A stretch of 64,000 nucleotides of DNA from the NCBI GenBank assembly GCA_965276835.1, contig OZ255631.1, forward strand, positions 3,968,001 to 4,032,000, given 5' to 3'. The DNA comes from BOG-932 sp965276835. Its GTDB lineage: Bacteria > Pseudomonadota > Alphaproteobacteria > BOG-932 > Roseiterribacteraceae. The notes under the pieces were generated by a model that saw only the letters and a list, made by a program, of their open reading frames with translations, was not told where the DNA came from and did not search any database. The position numbers and the translations under genes are program-made. Positions 42,378 through 50,770 of this stretch are shown here, one piece after another; position 1 is the stretch's first letter; each line of letters begins with the position of its first letter.

Positions 42378-43106
42378 ATGAGTTTGACCGACACCGAAAC
42401 ACTCTCCAAAGGGCGCCCAGCCGAGGGCACCCCGACCGGCGAAGCTGCGTCCGCAGCCGAGGCAGCCGCGCGTGAGGCGCGGCGGCAGCGGCGGCTGGCG
42501 CTCGTCGGCCGGCTGTTGGACGCGGGTGAGGAAGCCGCCATGAACCTGACCGAAGGGATGGCCGGCCGCCTCTATGGCGACAGGCTGGAGGCTTACCTCA
42601 GGATCGGCGATCCCGCGCTCGCCTGGTCGCGCATCACCCGCACCGTCCGGCAATTGGCCGCTTTGGAAGAACGCTTCGACGAGGACGCCGATACCCGCGC
42701 GGCCCGGATCGCCGCCGAACGCGCAACGGCGGAGCGGGCCGCCAAGGCCGAACGCGACGCACAGGAATTGAGCGAAGTCCGCGACAGGACCAAGACGTTA
42801 GTGCAGGACGCGATCCGCGAGATTTATCGCGACGCGGCCCCTGAGACGCCCAGCCCCGAACGCGAACAGCTGCTGCGCGACCTGTTCGCCGATTACGCGG
42901 TCACCGACGATTATTACGACGATCCGGCCGACATCGTCGTACGGATCCTACGCACTGCCTATCTAACCGATGACGGCTCGCCGACCGACGACGAAACAAT
43001 GGAGGTCACGCGCGAGGAGGCCCAAGCCTATATCGACGCTATCCGATCCGCCGGCGGTTTGCAGCCCGAACAGCCACAACCGGACGGGCAGGGTCCGCCG
43101 GAGTAA
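42378..43106 (+). CDS. Coiled-coil protein of unknown function, LexA-box controlled
   Basis: ATG 42378 gives a 242-residue, charge-rich protein. The middle (about residues 25-140) is mostly helical with runs such as AAREARRQRRLALVGRLLDA and AAERATAERAAKAERDAQEL, probably coiled coil. The tail is acidic with DDYYDDPADIVVRI. No family recognised. The SOS box in front suggests a DNA-damage role. Confidence 0.75.
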   Translation: MSLTDTETLSKGRPAEGTPTGEAASAAEAAAREARRQRRLALVGRLLDAGEEAAMNLTEGMAGRLYGDRLEAYLRIGDPALAWSRITRTVRQLAALEERFDEDADTRAARIAAERATAERAAKAERDAQELSEVRDRTKTLVQDAIREIYRDAAPETPSPEREQLLRDLFADYAVTDDYYDDPADIVVRILRTAYLTDDGSPTDDETMEVTREEAQAYIDAIRSAGGLQPEQPQPDGQGPPE

Positions 43107-43141
43107 GAAGTTGCTTGTTCGGTTACCACGTCCTCAATCCT

Positions 43142-43290
43142 AAATCCCCCTCACCCTTCCGCTTCGCGGGTCGCACCCTCTCCCATTTCATGGGCGAGGG
43201 TGATCGTGCTGGCGCGCCTATAAAGCCCCTCGCCCGTAACGCGGAGAGGGAGGGACCCGCCGCGCAGCGGTGGGAGGGTGAGGGGGATTT
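43142..43290. repeat. 149-bp palindromic repeat between genes
   Basis: AAATCCCCCTCACCCT at 43142-43157 and its exact reverse complement at 43275-43290 bound the element. The inside holds CTCTCCC/GGGAGAG-type inverted parts. It fills most of the gap before gapR and has no gene. Confidence 0.75.
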
Positions 43291-43379
43291 CAGCTCAACC
43301 CGATAACAACCCGGCTTGTCTCCCAAGCCCGTTCGCCGTAGCTTCGCCGCTCTCTTCACCCCAGCCCAGAAAAGCCGCC

Positions 43380-43661
43380 ATGCCAGACACCGCTCTCGAT
43401 CAAGGCCCCGCCGACGCAGCGACCGCCGACAGCTCCGCAACCCGGCTGAAGTCCTTTATTGAGCGCATCGAGCGCCTTGAAGAGGAAAAGTCCGGCATCG
43501 CCGCCGACATCAAGGACGTCTATTCCGAGGCCAAGGGCACGGGCTTCGACGTCAAGGTGATGCGCCAGATCGTCCGTCTGCGCAAAATGGAATCCGCCGA
43601 CCGGGCAGAGCAGGAAGAATTGCTCGATCTGTATAAGGCCGCGCTCGGCATGCTGGTCTAA
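43380..43661 (+). CDS. gapR: GapR nucleoid-associated protein (DUF2312)
   Basis: The 93-residue protein has ATRLKSFIERIERLEEEKSG followed by IAADIKDVYSEAKGTGFD and VKVMRQIVRLRKM, the DUF2312/GapR core. GapR binds overtwisted DNA ahead of replication and transcription in Caulobacter and relatives. ATG 43380 matches the family start. It is strongly linked to alphaproteobacteria. Confidence 0.93.
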   Translation: MPDTALDQGPADAATADSSATRLKSFIERIERLEEEKSGIAADIKDVYSEAKGTGFDVKVMRQIVRLRKMESADRAEQEELLDLYKAALGMLV

Positions 43662-43673
43662 GCGCCGCCTGCG

Positions 43674-43946
43674 ATGGACGCGGCGGAGACGACATTACTT
43701 CTGCTGCGCATCGCATTACGCCACCGCCCTCGGGCGGCGGATGTTACGGAAGGGCTGGCTCTGGTCGAACAGATCGCAGGCCAGCCGATCCCGGAGGCGA
43801 TTTTCCGCGCCTCCCTGGCCCGGGCCTTGGCTGACGGCCTCATTCACGACCCGGTGCGGATCGCGCCCGGCGCCCTCCAATGCCATTGGCAGCTGGAAGT
43901 GACGCCGGCCGGCGCGGCGAAGGTCAACGCAATATCGGCGGACTAG
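43674..43946 (+). CDS. Small protein, unknown, downstream of gapR
   Basis: A 90-residue protein starting 12 bases after gapR. The text (LLLLRIALRHRPRAADVTEG, then a hydrophilic C-terminus with HWQLEVTPAGAAKVNA) has winged-helix-like spacing but no clear family. It overlaps the convergent bioA stop by four bases. Spacing and codon use suggest that it is real. Confidence 0.6.
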   Translation: MDAAETTLLLLRIALRHRPRAADVTEGLALVEQIAGQPIPEAIFRASLARALADGLIHDPVRIAPGALQCHWQLEVTPAGAAKVNAISAD

Positions 43947-45202
43947 GCGCTCCGCAGAACCCCACTCAAAACGCCGGTCAAGCGTTCCAGATCGTCCGCC
44001 CCAATCGTGAAGGACGGCGTCAGGTAAACCAGGTCGCGGAACGGCCGCACCCAGATGCCGGCATCGACGCAGGCCCGCTGCAAGGCCTTTGGGTCGTCCA
44101 GCCGGCTCAGTTGCACCACACCGACCGCGCCCATGACTCGCACATCCCTGATGCCCGCCGCTCGGCGCAGCGGCTCCAGCCCTGCGCGCAGGCCGTCCGA
44201 AATCGCCGCCACCTGCTCCAGCCGGGGCTCGCTCTCGAAAAGGTCGAGCGATGCGTTCGCCGCGGCGCAGGCCAGCGCGTTCGCCATATAGGTCGGCCCG
44301 TGCATCAGGGCGTGGCCGGGATCGTCAGACAGAAAGCCATTGAAGATCCGCCCGGTCGCGACGGTTGCCGCCAGCGCCATGGTTCCGCCGGTCAACGCCT
44401 TGGACAGGGTCACGATATCCGGAACCACCCCAGCCGCTTCACAGGCGAACATCGTACCGGTGCGGCCGAAGCCCGTGAATATCTCGTCGAAGATCAGGAT
44501 CAGCCCGTGCCGGTCAGCCGCCCGGCGCAACCGGCGCAATATCTCGGGGTCGTGGAAGATCATGCCGCCCGCGCCCTGGATCAGCGGCTCCACCAGGATC
44601 GCCGCGATCCTGTGCGCGTGTTCATCCAAATATCGGTCGAAGGCAACGATCGACGCATCATCGACCGGCAGGTCCAGCATCGCCTGCGGCGGCAACAGCC
44701 CGGCAAACAGGCTGTGCATCCCCTCGCCGGGGTCGCACACCGCCATCGTGCCCAGCGTGTCGCCATGATACCCGCCGCGAAACGCTAGAAACCCTGTGCG
44801 GTTGCGCTCGCCCCGGTTCAGCCAGAACTGCATCGCCATCTTCATGGCGACCTCAACGGCGACCGATCCAGAATCGGAGAAGAAGACGCGGGTCAAGTCG
44901 CCGGGCAGCATCTTCGCCAGCCGCGCCGCCAGGGTCAGCGCCGGCTCGTGCGCCAACCCGCCGAACATGACATGGGGCATGGTCTCAAGCTGGCGGGTGA
45001 CCGCTTCGCGGATATGCGGGTGGTTGTATCCGTGGCACGCCGTCCACCAGGACGCGATCCCGTCGATCAGCACCCGCCCATCGTCCAGGTGGATACGCAC
45101 GCCCTCCGTCCGCCTGACCGGCAGCGGCGGCAGCGCGGTCTTCATCTGGGCATAAGGCGGCCAGATATGTTTGTAGCCGGAATCGAACCAAGGGGGATTC
45201 AA
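43943..45202 (-). CDS. bioA: Adenosylmethionine-8-amino-7-oxononanoate aminotransferase
   Basis: A PLP aminotransferase with IWPPYAQM (substrate part) at the start, GYHGDTLGTMAVCDPGEGMH (about residues 143-162) and the PLP lysine in TLSKALTGGTMALA. It makes 7,8-diaminopelargonate in biotin synthesis. The start is TTG 45202, and the length of 419 is normal. It lies 62 bases after bioB in the same direction with a hairpin between. Confidence 0.95.
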   Translation of the reverse strand: MNPPWFDSGYKHIWPPYAQMKTALPPLPVRRTEGVRIHLDDGRVLIDGIASWWTACHGYNHPHIREAVTRQLETMPHVMFGGLAHEPALTLAARLAKMLPGDLTRVFFSDSGSVAVEVAMKMAMQFWLNRGERNRTGFLAFRGGYHGDTLGTMAVCDPGEGMHSLFAGLLPPQAMLDLPVDDASIVAFDRYLDEHAHRIAAILVEPLIQGAGGMIFHDPEILRRLRRAADRHGLILIFDEIFTGFGRTGTMFACEAAGVVPDIVTLSKALTGGTMALAATVATGRIFNGFLSDDPGHALMHGPTYMANALACAAANASLDLFESEPRLEQVAAISDGLRAGLEPLRRAAGIRDVRVMGAVGVVQLSRLDDPKALQRACVDAGIWVRPFRDLVYLTPSFTIGADDLERLTGVLSGVLRSA

Positions 45203-45230
45203 AGGTATCTCTCAAGGAAGCCGCTTCTTG

Positions 45231-45255
45231 TGCCTCTCCCCTCGGGGGAGAGGCA
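45231..45255. repeat. 11-bp hairpin in the bioB-bioA gap
   Basis: TGCCTCTCCCC at 45231-45241 and GGGGAGAGGCA at 45245-45255 form a stem with the loop TCG. There is no T tract. It may attenuate between bioB and bioA or be the remnant of a palindromic repeat like the one at 43142-43290. Confidence 0.5.
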
Positions 45256-45264
45256 TCCTCATCG

Positions 45265-46269
45265 TCACAGCGGCATCGGCGCCATGCCCAGCTTCTCGAG
45301 CAAGCGCATGTCGCGGTCTTGCGCCGGATTGGGCGTGGTCAACAACTTCGGGCCATAGAAGATCGAATTCGCACCGGCCAGCAGGCACAGGGCCTGGGTC
45401 TCGTCGCTCATGTCCTCGCGGCCGGCCGACAGGCGCACCATCGATCCCGGCATGGTGATCCTGGCAACCGCGATGGTCTTCACGAAGTCGATCGGGTCCA
45501 AAGCGGCGCCACCGGCCAGCGGCGTGCCCTCGACCTGCACCAGCATGTTGATCGGCACGCTCTCAGGATGGGACGGCAGGGTCGCCAGCGCGTGGATCAT
45601 GCCGACGCGGTCTTCCGCGCCCTCACCCATGCCGACGATCCCGCCGCAACACACGCTGATGCCCGCGTCGCGCACGGTCTCCAGCGTATCCAGCCGGTCC
45701 TGATAGGTGCGGGTGGAGATGATGTCGCCATAGAATTCCGGCGAGGTGTCCAGGTTGTGGTTGTAATAGTCGAGGCCGGAGTCCTTCAGGCGCTCGGCCT
45801 GCGGCCCGGTCAGCATGCCCAGCGTGACGCAGCTTTCCATCCCCAGCGCCTTCACGCCCTCGACCATCGCGCATACCTTCTCCAGGTCGTGGTCCTTGGG
45901 CGACCGCCAAGCCGCGCCCATGCAGAACCGGCTGGCCCCGGCCGCCTTTGCCGCGCGCGCCTCGGCCAGCACGGCGTCGACATCCATCAGCTTGCTGGCC
46001 TTCAGCTCGGTTTCGTAAGCCGAGCTTTGCGGGCAATAGGCGCAATCCTCGGGGCAGCCGCCGGTCTTGATCGACAGCAGGGTTGAGATCTGAACCTGCA
46101 GCGGATCGAAGTTCATCCGGTGCACCGTCTGTGCCTGGAAGATCAGCTCGGGGAACGGCAGGGCGAACAGCGCCCGGATTTCCTCCCGGGTCCAGTCATG
46201 GCGGACGGCGCCCGGCTGATGGAACGCCGCGGGCGCGGCGGAGAAGGAATCGATTGAGACGATAGACAT
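45265..46269 (-). CDS. bioB: Biotin synthase
   Basis: A radical SAM enzyme with CPEDCAYCPQS (CxxxCxxC, about residues 65-75) and a partner [2Fe-2S] sulfur source. It inserts sulfur in dethiobiotin. VSIDSFSAAPAAFHQPG then HDWTREEI mark the start, and ATG 46269 gives 334 residues. Confidence 0.97.
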   Translation of the reverse strand: MSIVSIDSFSAAPAAFHQPGAVRHDWTREEIRALFALPFPELIFQAQTVHRMNFDPLQVQISTLLSIKTGGCPEDCAYCPQSSAYETELKASKLMDVDAVLAEARAAKAAGASRFCMGAAWRSPKDHDLEKVCAMVEGVKALGMESCVTLGMLTGPQAERLKDSGLDYYNHNLDTSPEFYGDIISTRTYQDRLDTLETVRDAGISVCCGGIVGMGEGAEDRVGMIHALATLPSHPESVPINMLVQVEGTPLAGGAALDPIDFVKTIAVARITMPGSMVRLSAGREDMSDETQALCLLAGANSIFYGPKLLTTPNPAQDRDMRLLEKLGMAPMPL

Positions 46270-46277
46270 TTCACAAT

Positions 46278-46323
46278 CCTGATTTGCGAGCGGTGCTGGC
46301 GGGCCTGATTTGCGAGCGGTGCT
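46278..46323 (+). repeat. 26-bp tandem repeat in the divergent biotin promoter region
   Basis: CCTGATTTGCGAGCGGTGCT occurs at 46278-46297 and again at 46304-46323. The two copies are 26 bases apart, within the 131-base gap between bioB and bioF, next to bioB. No BioR-type TTATAGATAA box is visible in the gap. Confidence 0.6.
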
Positions 46324-46400
46324 CGCGGAGGTCTTGCCTTCGCGAAAACCAGCGGTCACACCATGAGCATCGACATAGCTGTTAACGGTAGTGCGCCAAA

Positions 46401-47558
46401 TTGTCATCCCTGGACGCCTTCGCGGCCGAAAAGCTCGCCCGGCTCAGCCGCCGTACGCTGCTGCGTACGCTGGTCGAAACCACACGTACGGATGGCGTAT
46501 GGGCCGTGCGCAACGGCCGGCGGTTACTATCGTTTTCGTGCAACGACTATCTGGGCCTCAGCCAACATCCGGCAGTGAAGATAGCGGCGATGGCGGCCAT
46601 CGAGACGTACGGCGTCGGCGCCGGTGCATCGCGACTGGTGACCGGCAACCATCCGCTGTTCGCCGAACTGGAGAGCCGCCTGGCCCGGCTCAAGACCACC
46701 GAGGCGGCCTGCGTCTTCGGCTCCGGCTATCTCGCCAACGCCGGTATCATCCCGACCTTGGCGGGCAGCGCCGACCTCGTCCTGATCGACGAGTACGCCC
46801 ATTCCTGCATCATGACCGGTGGCAAACTGACCGGCGGGCGAGTGTTGACCTTCCGGCATAACGATGTCGCCCATGCGGAAGAACTGCTGGCCGAACATCG
46901 TCCGAAACATCGCCACGCGCTGATCGCCACCGACGGCGTGTTCTCGATGGATGGCGACCTCGCGCCTCTGCATGAGCTCGCGGCCCTCGCCCGCCGTCAC
47001 GACGCCTGGCTGCTGTCCGACGACGCTCACGGGATCGGCGTGGTCGGCGGCGGGCGTGGGTCCAGCTTCATGGATGGAGCCAAGGCCAATGTCGATCTGC
47101 AGATGGGCACCCTGTCGAAAGCCATCGGCGGCTATGGCGGCTATCTCTGCGCCTCGCAGCCGGTGATCGACCTGATCAAGAGCCGCGCCCGGACCTTCGT
47201 TTACTCGACCGGCCTTCCCCCTGCATCAGTCGCCGCCGCCATCGCCGCGCTGGACGTCATCGAGCAACAGCCGAACTTCGCCGCCCTGCCGGTGACAAAG
47301 GCCCGCCGCTTCACCCGGCGGCTCGGCCTGCCCGATGCCGTCAGTCCCATCGTCCCGATCCTGATCGGCGACGCGAAGGCCGCGCTCGACGCCTCTCGCC
47401 TACTGGAGGATGAAGGCTTTCTAGTGGTCGCAATCCGCCCGCCCACCGTTCCGGCCGGCACCGCCCGACTGCGGGTGGCCTTCACCGCCGAACATCCCGA
47501 CGCGGAGATCGACCGGCTGGCCGATACCATCCGCTCGCGGATACTGCCGCCGTCATGA
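46401..47558 (+). CDS. bioF: 8-amino-7-oxononanoate synthase
   Basis: A PLP enzyme with SFSCNDYLGLSQHPAV (about residues 43-58), GAGASRLVTGNHPLFAELE and the PLP lysine in MGTLSKAIGGYGGY. It joins pimeloyl thioester and alanine. The start is TTG 46401; the length of 385 is normal. The stop overlaps bioD (ATGA). Confidence 0.95.
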   Translation: MSSLDAFAAEKLARLSRRTLLRTLVETTRTDGVWAVRNGRRLLSFSCNDYLGLSQHPAVKIAAMAAIETYGVGAGASRLVTGNHPLFAELESRLARLKTTEAACVFGSGYLANAGIIPTLAGSADLVLIDEYAHSCIMTGGKLTGGRVLTFRHNDVAHAEELLAEHRPKHRHALIATDGVFSMDGDLAPLHELAALARRHDAWLLSDDAHGIGVVGGGRGSSFMDGAKANVDLQMGTLSKAIGGYGGYLCASQPVIDLIKSRARTFVYSTGLPPASVAAAIAALDVIEQQPNFAALPVTKARRFTRRLGLPDAVSPIVPILIGDAKAALDASRLLEDEGFLVVAIRPPTVPAGTARLRVAFTAEHPDAEIDRLADTIRSRILPPS

Positions 47559-48226
47559 CCGCCCTCTTCGTCACCGCGACAGGAACCGACGTCGGCAAGA
47601 CCTTCGTCACCGCCGGCCTGATCCGCGAACTCCGGCGACATGACCGCGCTGTCCGGGCATTGAAGCCCGTCATCAGCGGCTTCGATCCGAATACCGTCGC
47701 GGCCAGCGACACCGGTGTCATCCTCGACGCGTTGGGCCAACTGCAATCGGCCGATGCCGTCGCCGCCATCTCGCCCTGGCGCTTCGCCGCTCCCCTGTCG
47801 CCGGATATGGCCGGCCGGCGCGAGAACCGTTCGATCGATTTCGACGAACTGCTCCACTTCTGCCGCGATAACATCGCCGCCGCACAGGGCACACTGCTCA
47901 TAGAAGGCGTCGGCGGCATCATGGTGCCGCTCGATGACCGTCATACCGTCCTCGATTGGATGTCGGCGCTCGAATTGCCGGTTCTGCTCGTCACCGGCAG
48001 CTATCTGGGTACGATCAGCCACACGCTCACGGCACTCGACGTCCTGGCGCGGCGTAGCCTGACCGTCCACTCGGTGATTGTCAGCGAAAGCGCCGGCGGC
48101 ACCGTCGATCTCGACGAGACGGCCGATACGATCCGGCGGTTCAGTGGGACGGCGGACGTTCTGACGCTGCCGCGGTTACCGAAATCGAGCCATCAAACCT
48201 TTTCAACCCTGGCGGCGCGGCTTTAG
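47555..48226 (+). CDS. bioD: Dethiobiotin synthetase
   Basis: The 223-residue protein has a P-loop ATGTDVGKTFVTAGL (about residues 7-21) and VEGVGGIMVPL (about 112-122). It closes the ureido ring of dethiobiotin from diaminopelargonate, CO2 and ATP. Coupled to bioF. Its stop and the convergent HMG-CoA lyase stop sit in a 10-bp hairpin at 48216-48241 that could terminate both. Confidence 0.95.
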   Translation: MTALFVTATGTDVGKTFVTAGLIRELRRHDRAVRALKPVISGFDPNTVAASDTGVILDALGQLQSADAVAAISPWRFAAPLSPDMAGRRENRSIDFDELLHFCRDNIAAAQGTLLIEGVGGIMVPLDDRHTVLDWMSALELPVLLVTGSYLGTISHTLTALDVLARRSLTVHSVIVSESAGGTVDLDETADTIRRFSGTADVLTLPRLPKSSHQTFSTLAARL

Positions 48227-48231
48227 GCCGG

Positions 48232-49143
48232 CTAAACCGCGTTCCGAGCAACCGGAAACCCGCCGGCGCGCGACACCATGCCCGGCAGCGCGTGCCCAAG
48301 CTGCGGTTCCAGCCATTTCGCGGTGTCGATCAGGCTCTGCAGGGACACACCGGTTTCGATGCCCATTTCGTCCAGCAGATACAGCACGTCCTCTGTGGCC
48401 ACATTTCCGGTGGCGCGCGGCGCGAACGGACAGCCGCCGATACCGCCGATCGACGCATCCACAACCGTCGCCCCCGCCTCGACCGCCGCGTGAACATTCG
48501 CGATAGCGGTGTTGCGCGTGTTGTGAAAATGCGCTCGCAGCGAGACATCGCCGACAACCGGCCGCAACGCGGTCCACATCGCCGTCACCTGCGGCGGCAC
48601 CGCGACGCCGATCGTGTCCGGTATGGTCAGGTCGCCGACCGGCGACTTGACCAGCTCAGCCGCGATCTCCGCGATCCGCGATACCGGCACCCGTCCCTCG
48701 AACGGGCAACCGAAGGCGTTTGAGATCGAAACAGAGGCCCGCAGCCCGCGCTCTGCAGCAAGGGCGGCGACCTCATGCCAGCCGGCAATGGCGCCCGCGA
48801 CGGTCATGCCCTGGTTGCGAAGACTGAAACTGTCGGTCGATGACGTGACATAGAGGATTTCGTCACAGCCGGCCTCAACCGCCCGGTCGAAGCCGCGCCG
48901 ATTCAGAACCAGCCCGCAATAGACCGCGCCTCTGTCACGCGGCACACCCGCCATCACCGCCTCGGCGTCGGCCATCTGCGGGACCTTCTTCGGATTCACG
49001 AAGCTGACCGCTTCGATATGCCTGATCCCGGCGTCCAGCGCGCGGTTGATGAACGCGATCTTGTCTTCGGTGGGCAGGATCGTCGGCTCGTTCTGCAATC
49101 CGTCGCGCGGACCGACCTCAACCAATGTCACAAACCGTCCCAT
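48232..49143 (-). CDS. mvaB: Hydroxymethylglutaryl-CoA lyase
   Basis: A HMGL-like TIM barrel with VEVGPRDGLQNEP (about residues 8-20) and the catalytic cysteine loop GGIGGCPFAPRATGNVATED (about 232-251). It cleaves HMG-CoA to acetoacetate and acetyl-CoA, the end of leucine breakdown. The scoAB acetoacetate enzyme at 5.2 kb would use this product. Length 303 is normal. Confidence 0.93.
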   Translation of the reverse strand: MGRFVTLVEVGPRDGLQNEPTILPTEDKIAFINRALDAGIRHIEAVSFVNPKKVPQMADAEAVMAGVPRDRGAVYCGLVLNRRGFDRAVEAGCDEILYVTSSTDSFSLRNQGMTVAGAIAGWHEVAALAAERGLRASVSISNAFGCPFEGRVPVSRIAEIAAELVKSPVGDLTIPDTIGVAVPPQVTAMWTALRPVVGDVSLRAHFHNTRNTAIANVHAAVEAGATVVDASIGGIGGCPFAPRATGNVATEDVLYLLDEMGIETGVSLQSLIDTAKWLEPQLGHALPGMVSRAGGFPVARNAV

Positions 49144-49313
49144 ATCGATCTCCTCCGCCGTGCGAACGAGGATAAAAGCCGTCCCCGGTCCCGTCCAGCC
49201 GCAGCAGCTGGTCAGCCGCAGGGGTGGTTTGCCTTTTGGTCATATGACACCCGGCAGCCATGGCGATATGGTCGGTCGGCTCCAGCCATATGCTGCAGCC
49301 TCGTGAGTTTCCG

Positions 49314-50735
49314 ATGTCTGTCCTTCAAACCACACCGCGCTTCGGCGAAGAGCTCGGCGCGACGGTCCGCCTTGCCGCACCGCTGGCAGCCGCTCAGCTT
49401 GCGCAGATTGCCATGGGCGCGACCGACACTGTCTTGCTGGGCACGCTTGGGCGTGACGGTCTGGCCGCGGGTGGCTTGGGCGCGAATCTTTATTTCACCT
49501 TGATGATCGTGGTTGCCGGCGGACTGATTTCCGTCTCGATTCTGGTCGCGCATGCGCGCGGCTCGGGAACCGAAGGACGAATCGCGCCGATCCTGCGGGG
49601 TGGTTTCTTGCTGGCGCTTCTCGCATCGATCCCACCGATGCTGCTGCTGTGGCACATCGAACCGCTGATCCTGGCCATCGGCGAGCCGCCGGCACTGGCG
49701 CATGCCATCGCCCGATATGACCGGATTCTCCTCTTTGCCTTGCCTGCCTCCATGCTCATGGCAACCCAGCGTGGATTCCTGGCGGCGATGGGGCGGCCGT
49801 GGATCGTCATGGTGGTTGCGCTGGCGGCGATCACCGCCAACGGTCTGCTCAATTACGGCCTGATCCATGGCGTATGGGGCTTCCCGCGCATGGGCTATCT
49901 GGGCTCCGCCACCGCGACCCTGATCACACTCTGGGTGATGATGGCCGCGGTTGCGCTCGCCATGCGGCTGACGCCCGCTTTGCGCATGTTCCCGCTTGTC
50001 GGCCCGATCGACTGGCCGATCGTGCGCGAACTGATCGTTCTGGGCGCGCCGATCGCGGCGATCATGGGGGTTGAGATCGTGCTCTTCGGCGGGGCCGGCC
50101 TTCTGATCGGGCGGTTCGGCGCCACGCAGCTGGCCGCGCATCAAATCAGCATGAGCATATGCTCGCTGACCTTCATGGTGCCGCTGTCGATCTCACAGGC
50201 GGCCAATGTCCGTGTCGGCTTCTTCATGGGCGCCGATGCGCCGTGCGCGGCACGAATGGCCGCGGTCGTGGCGTTCATTCTTGGTGTCGGCTTCATGGGA
50301 ACGATGGCGACGATCCTGTTATCGATACCGTCGGTCATCGCTGGTCTTTATATCACCACTGCCGACACCCATCGTGGCGAGGTTATCGCCGTGGCGGCAC
50401 AACTGCTGACCATTGCCGCCTTCTTCCAGGTGTTCGACGGCGCACAAACCATCGGCGCCGGCGCGCTGCGCGGCCTGAAGGATACGCGCATTCCCGCGGT
50501 CATCGCGGCAATCGGTTATTGGGGCCTGGGGTTCGCTCCTGCCTGGATTCTGGGGGTCCGCATGGGCTATGGCGCAGTCGGCATCTGGTGGGGTCTGGCC
50601 TCGGGTCTGGCCGCGGTGGCCTTGTCGCTCAGCGTCCGCTTCTGGCTTTTGAGCGGCCGGCTGATCGCGGCCCACGCTCTCAAAACAGCCCTGCCTTCGG
50701 CCAACAGCCCTGCGGAATACGCAACACAGCATTGA
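49314..50735 (+). CDS. MATE-family efflux transporter
   Basis: About twelve membrane segments in two similar halves, with GEELGATVRLAAPLAAAQLA at the start and QISMSICSLTFMVPLSISQA in the middle, fit the MATE/NorM family (Na+ or H+ driven drug or metabolite export). Three in-frame ATGs exist (49260, 49290, 49314); the last best fits the family N-terminus, so the others are possible. Substrate unknown. Confidence 0.88.
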   Translation: MSVLQTTPRFGEELGATVRLAAPLAAAQLAQIAMGATDTVLLGTLGRDGLAAGGLGANLYFTLMIVVAGGLISVSILVAHARGSGTEGRIAPILRGGFLLALLASIPPMLLLWHIEPLILAIGEPPALAHAIARYDRILLFALPASMLMATQRGFLAAMGRPWIVMVVALAAITANGLLNYGLIHGVWGFPRMGYLGSATATLITLWVMMAAVALAMRLTPALRMFPLVGPIDWPIVRELIVLGAPIAAIMGVEIVLFGGAGLLIGRFGATQLAAHQISMSICSLTFMVPLSISQAANVRVGFFMGADAPCAARMAAVVAFILGVGFMGTMATILLSIPSVIAGLYITTADTHRGEVIAVAAQLLTIAAFFQVFDGAQTIGAGALRGLKDTRIPAVIAAIGYWGLGFAPAWILGVRMGYGAVGIWWGLASGLAAVALSLSVRFWLLSGRLIAAHALKTALPSANSPAEYATQH

Positions 50736-50770
50736 CAGTGTCTCAAATCCGCTGAATATTTTTGTGTGCA

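Noticed and set aside
46270..46400. BioR operator in the bioB-bioF gap
   Set aside because: No TTATAGATAA-like palindrome found on either strand.
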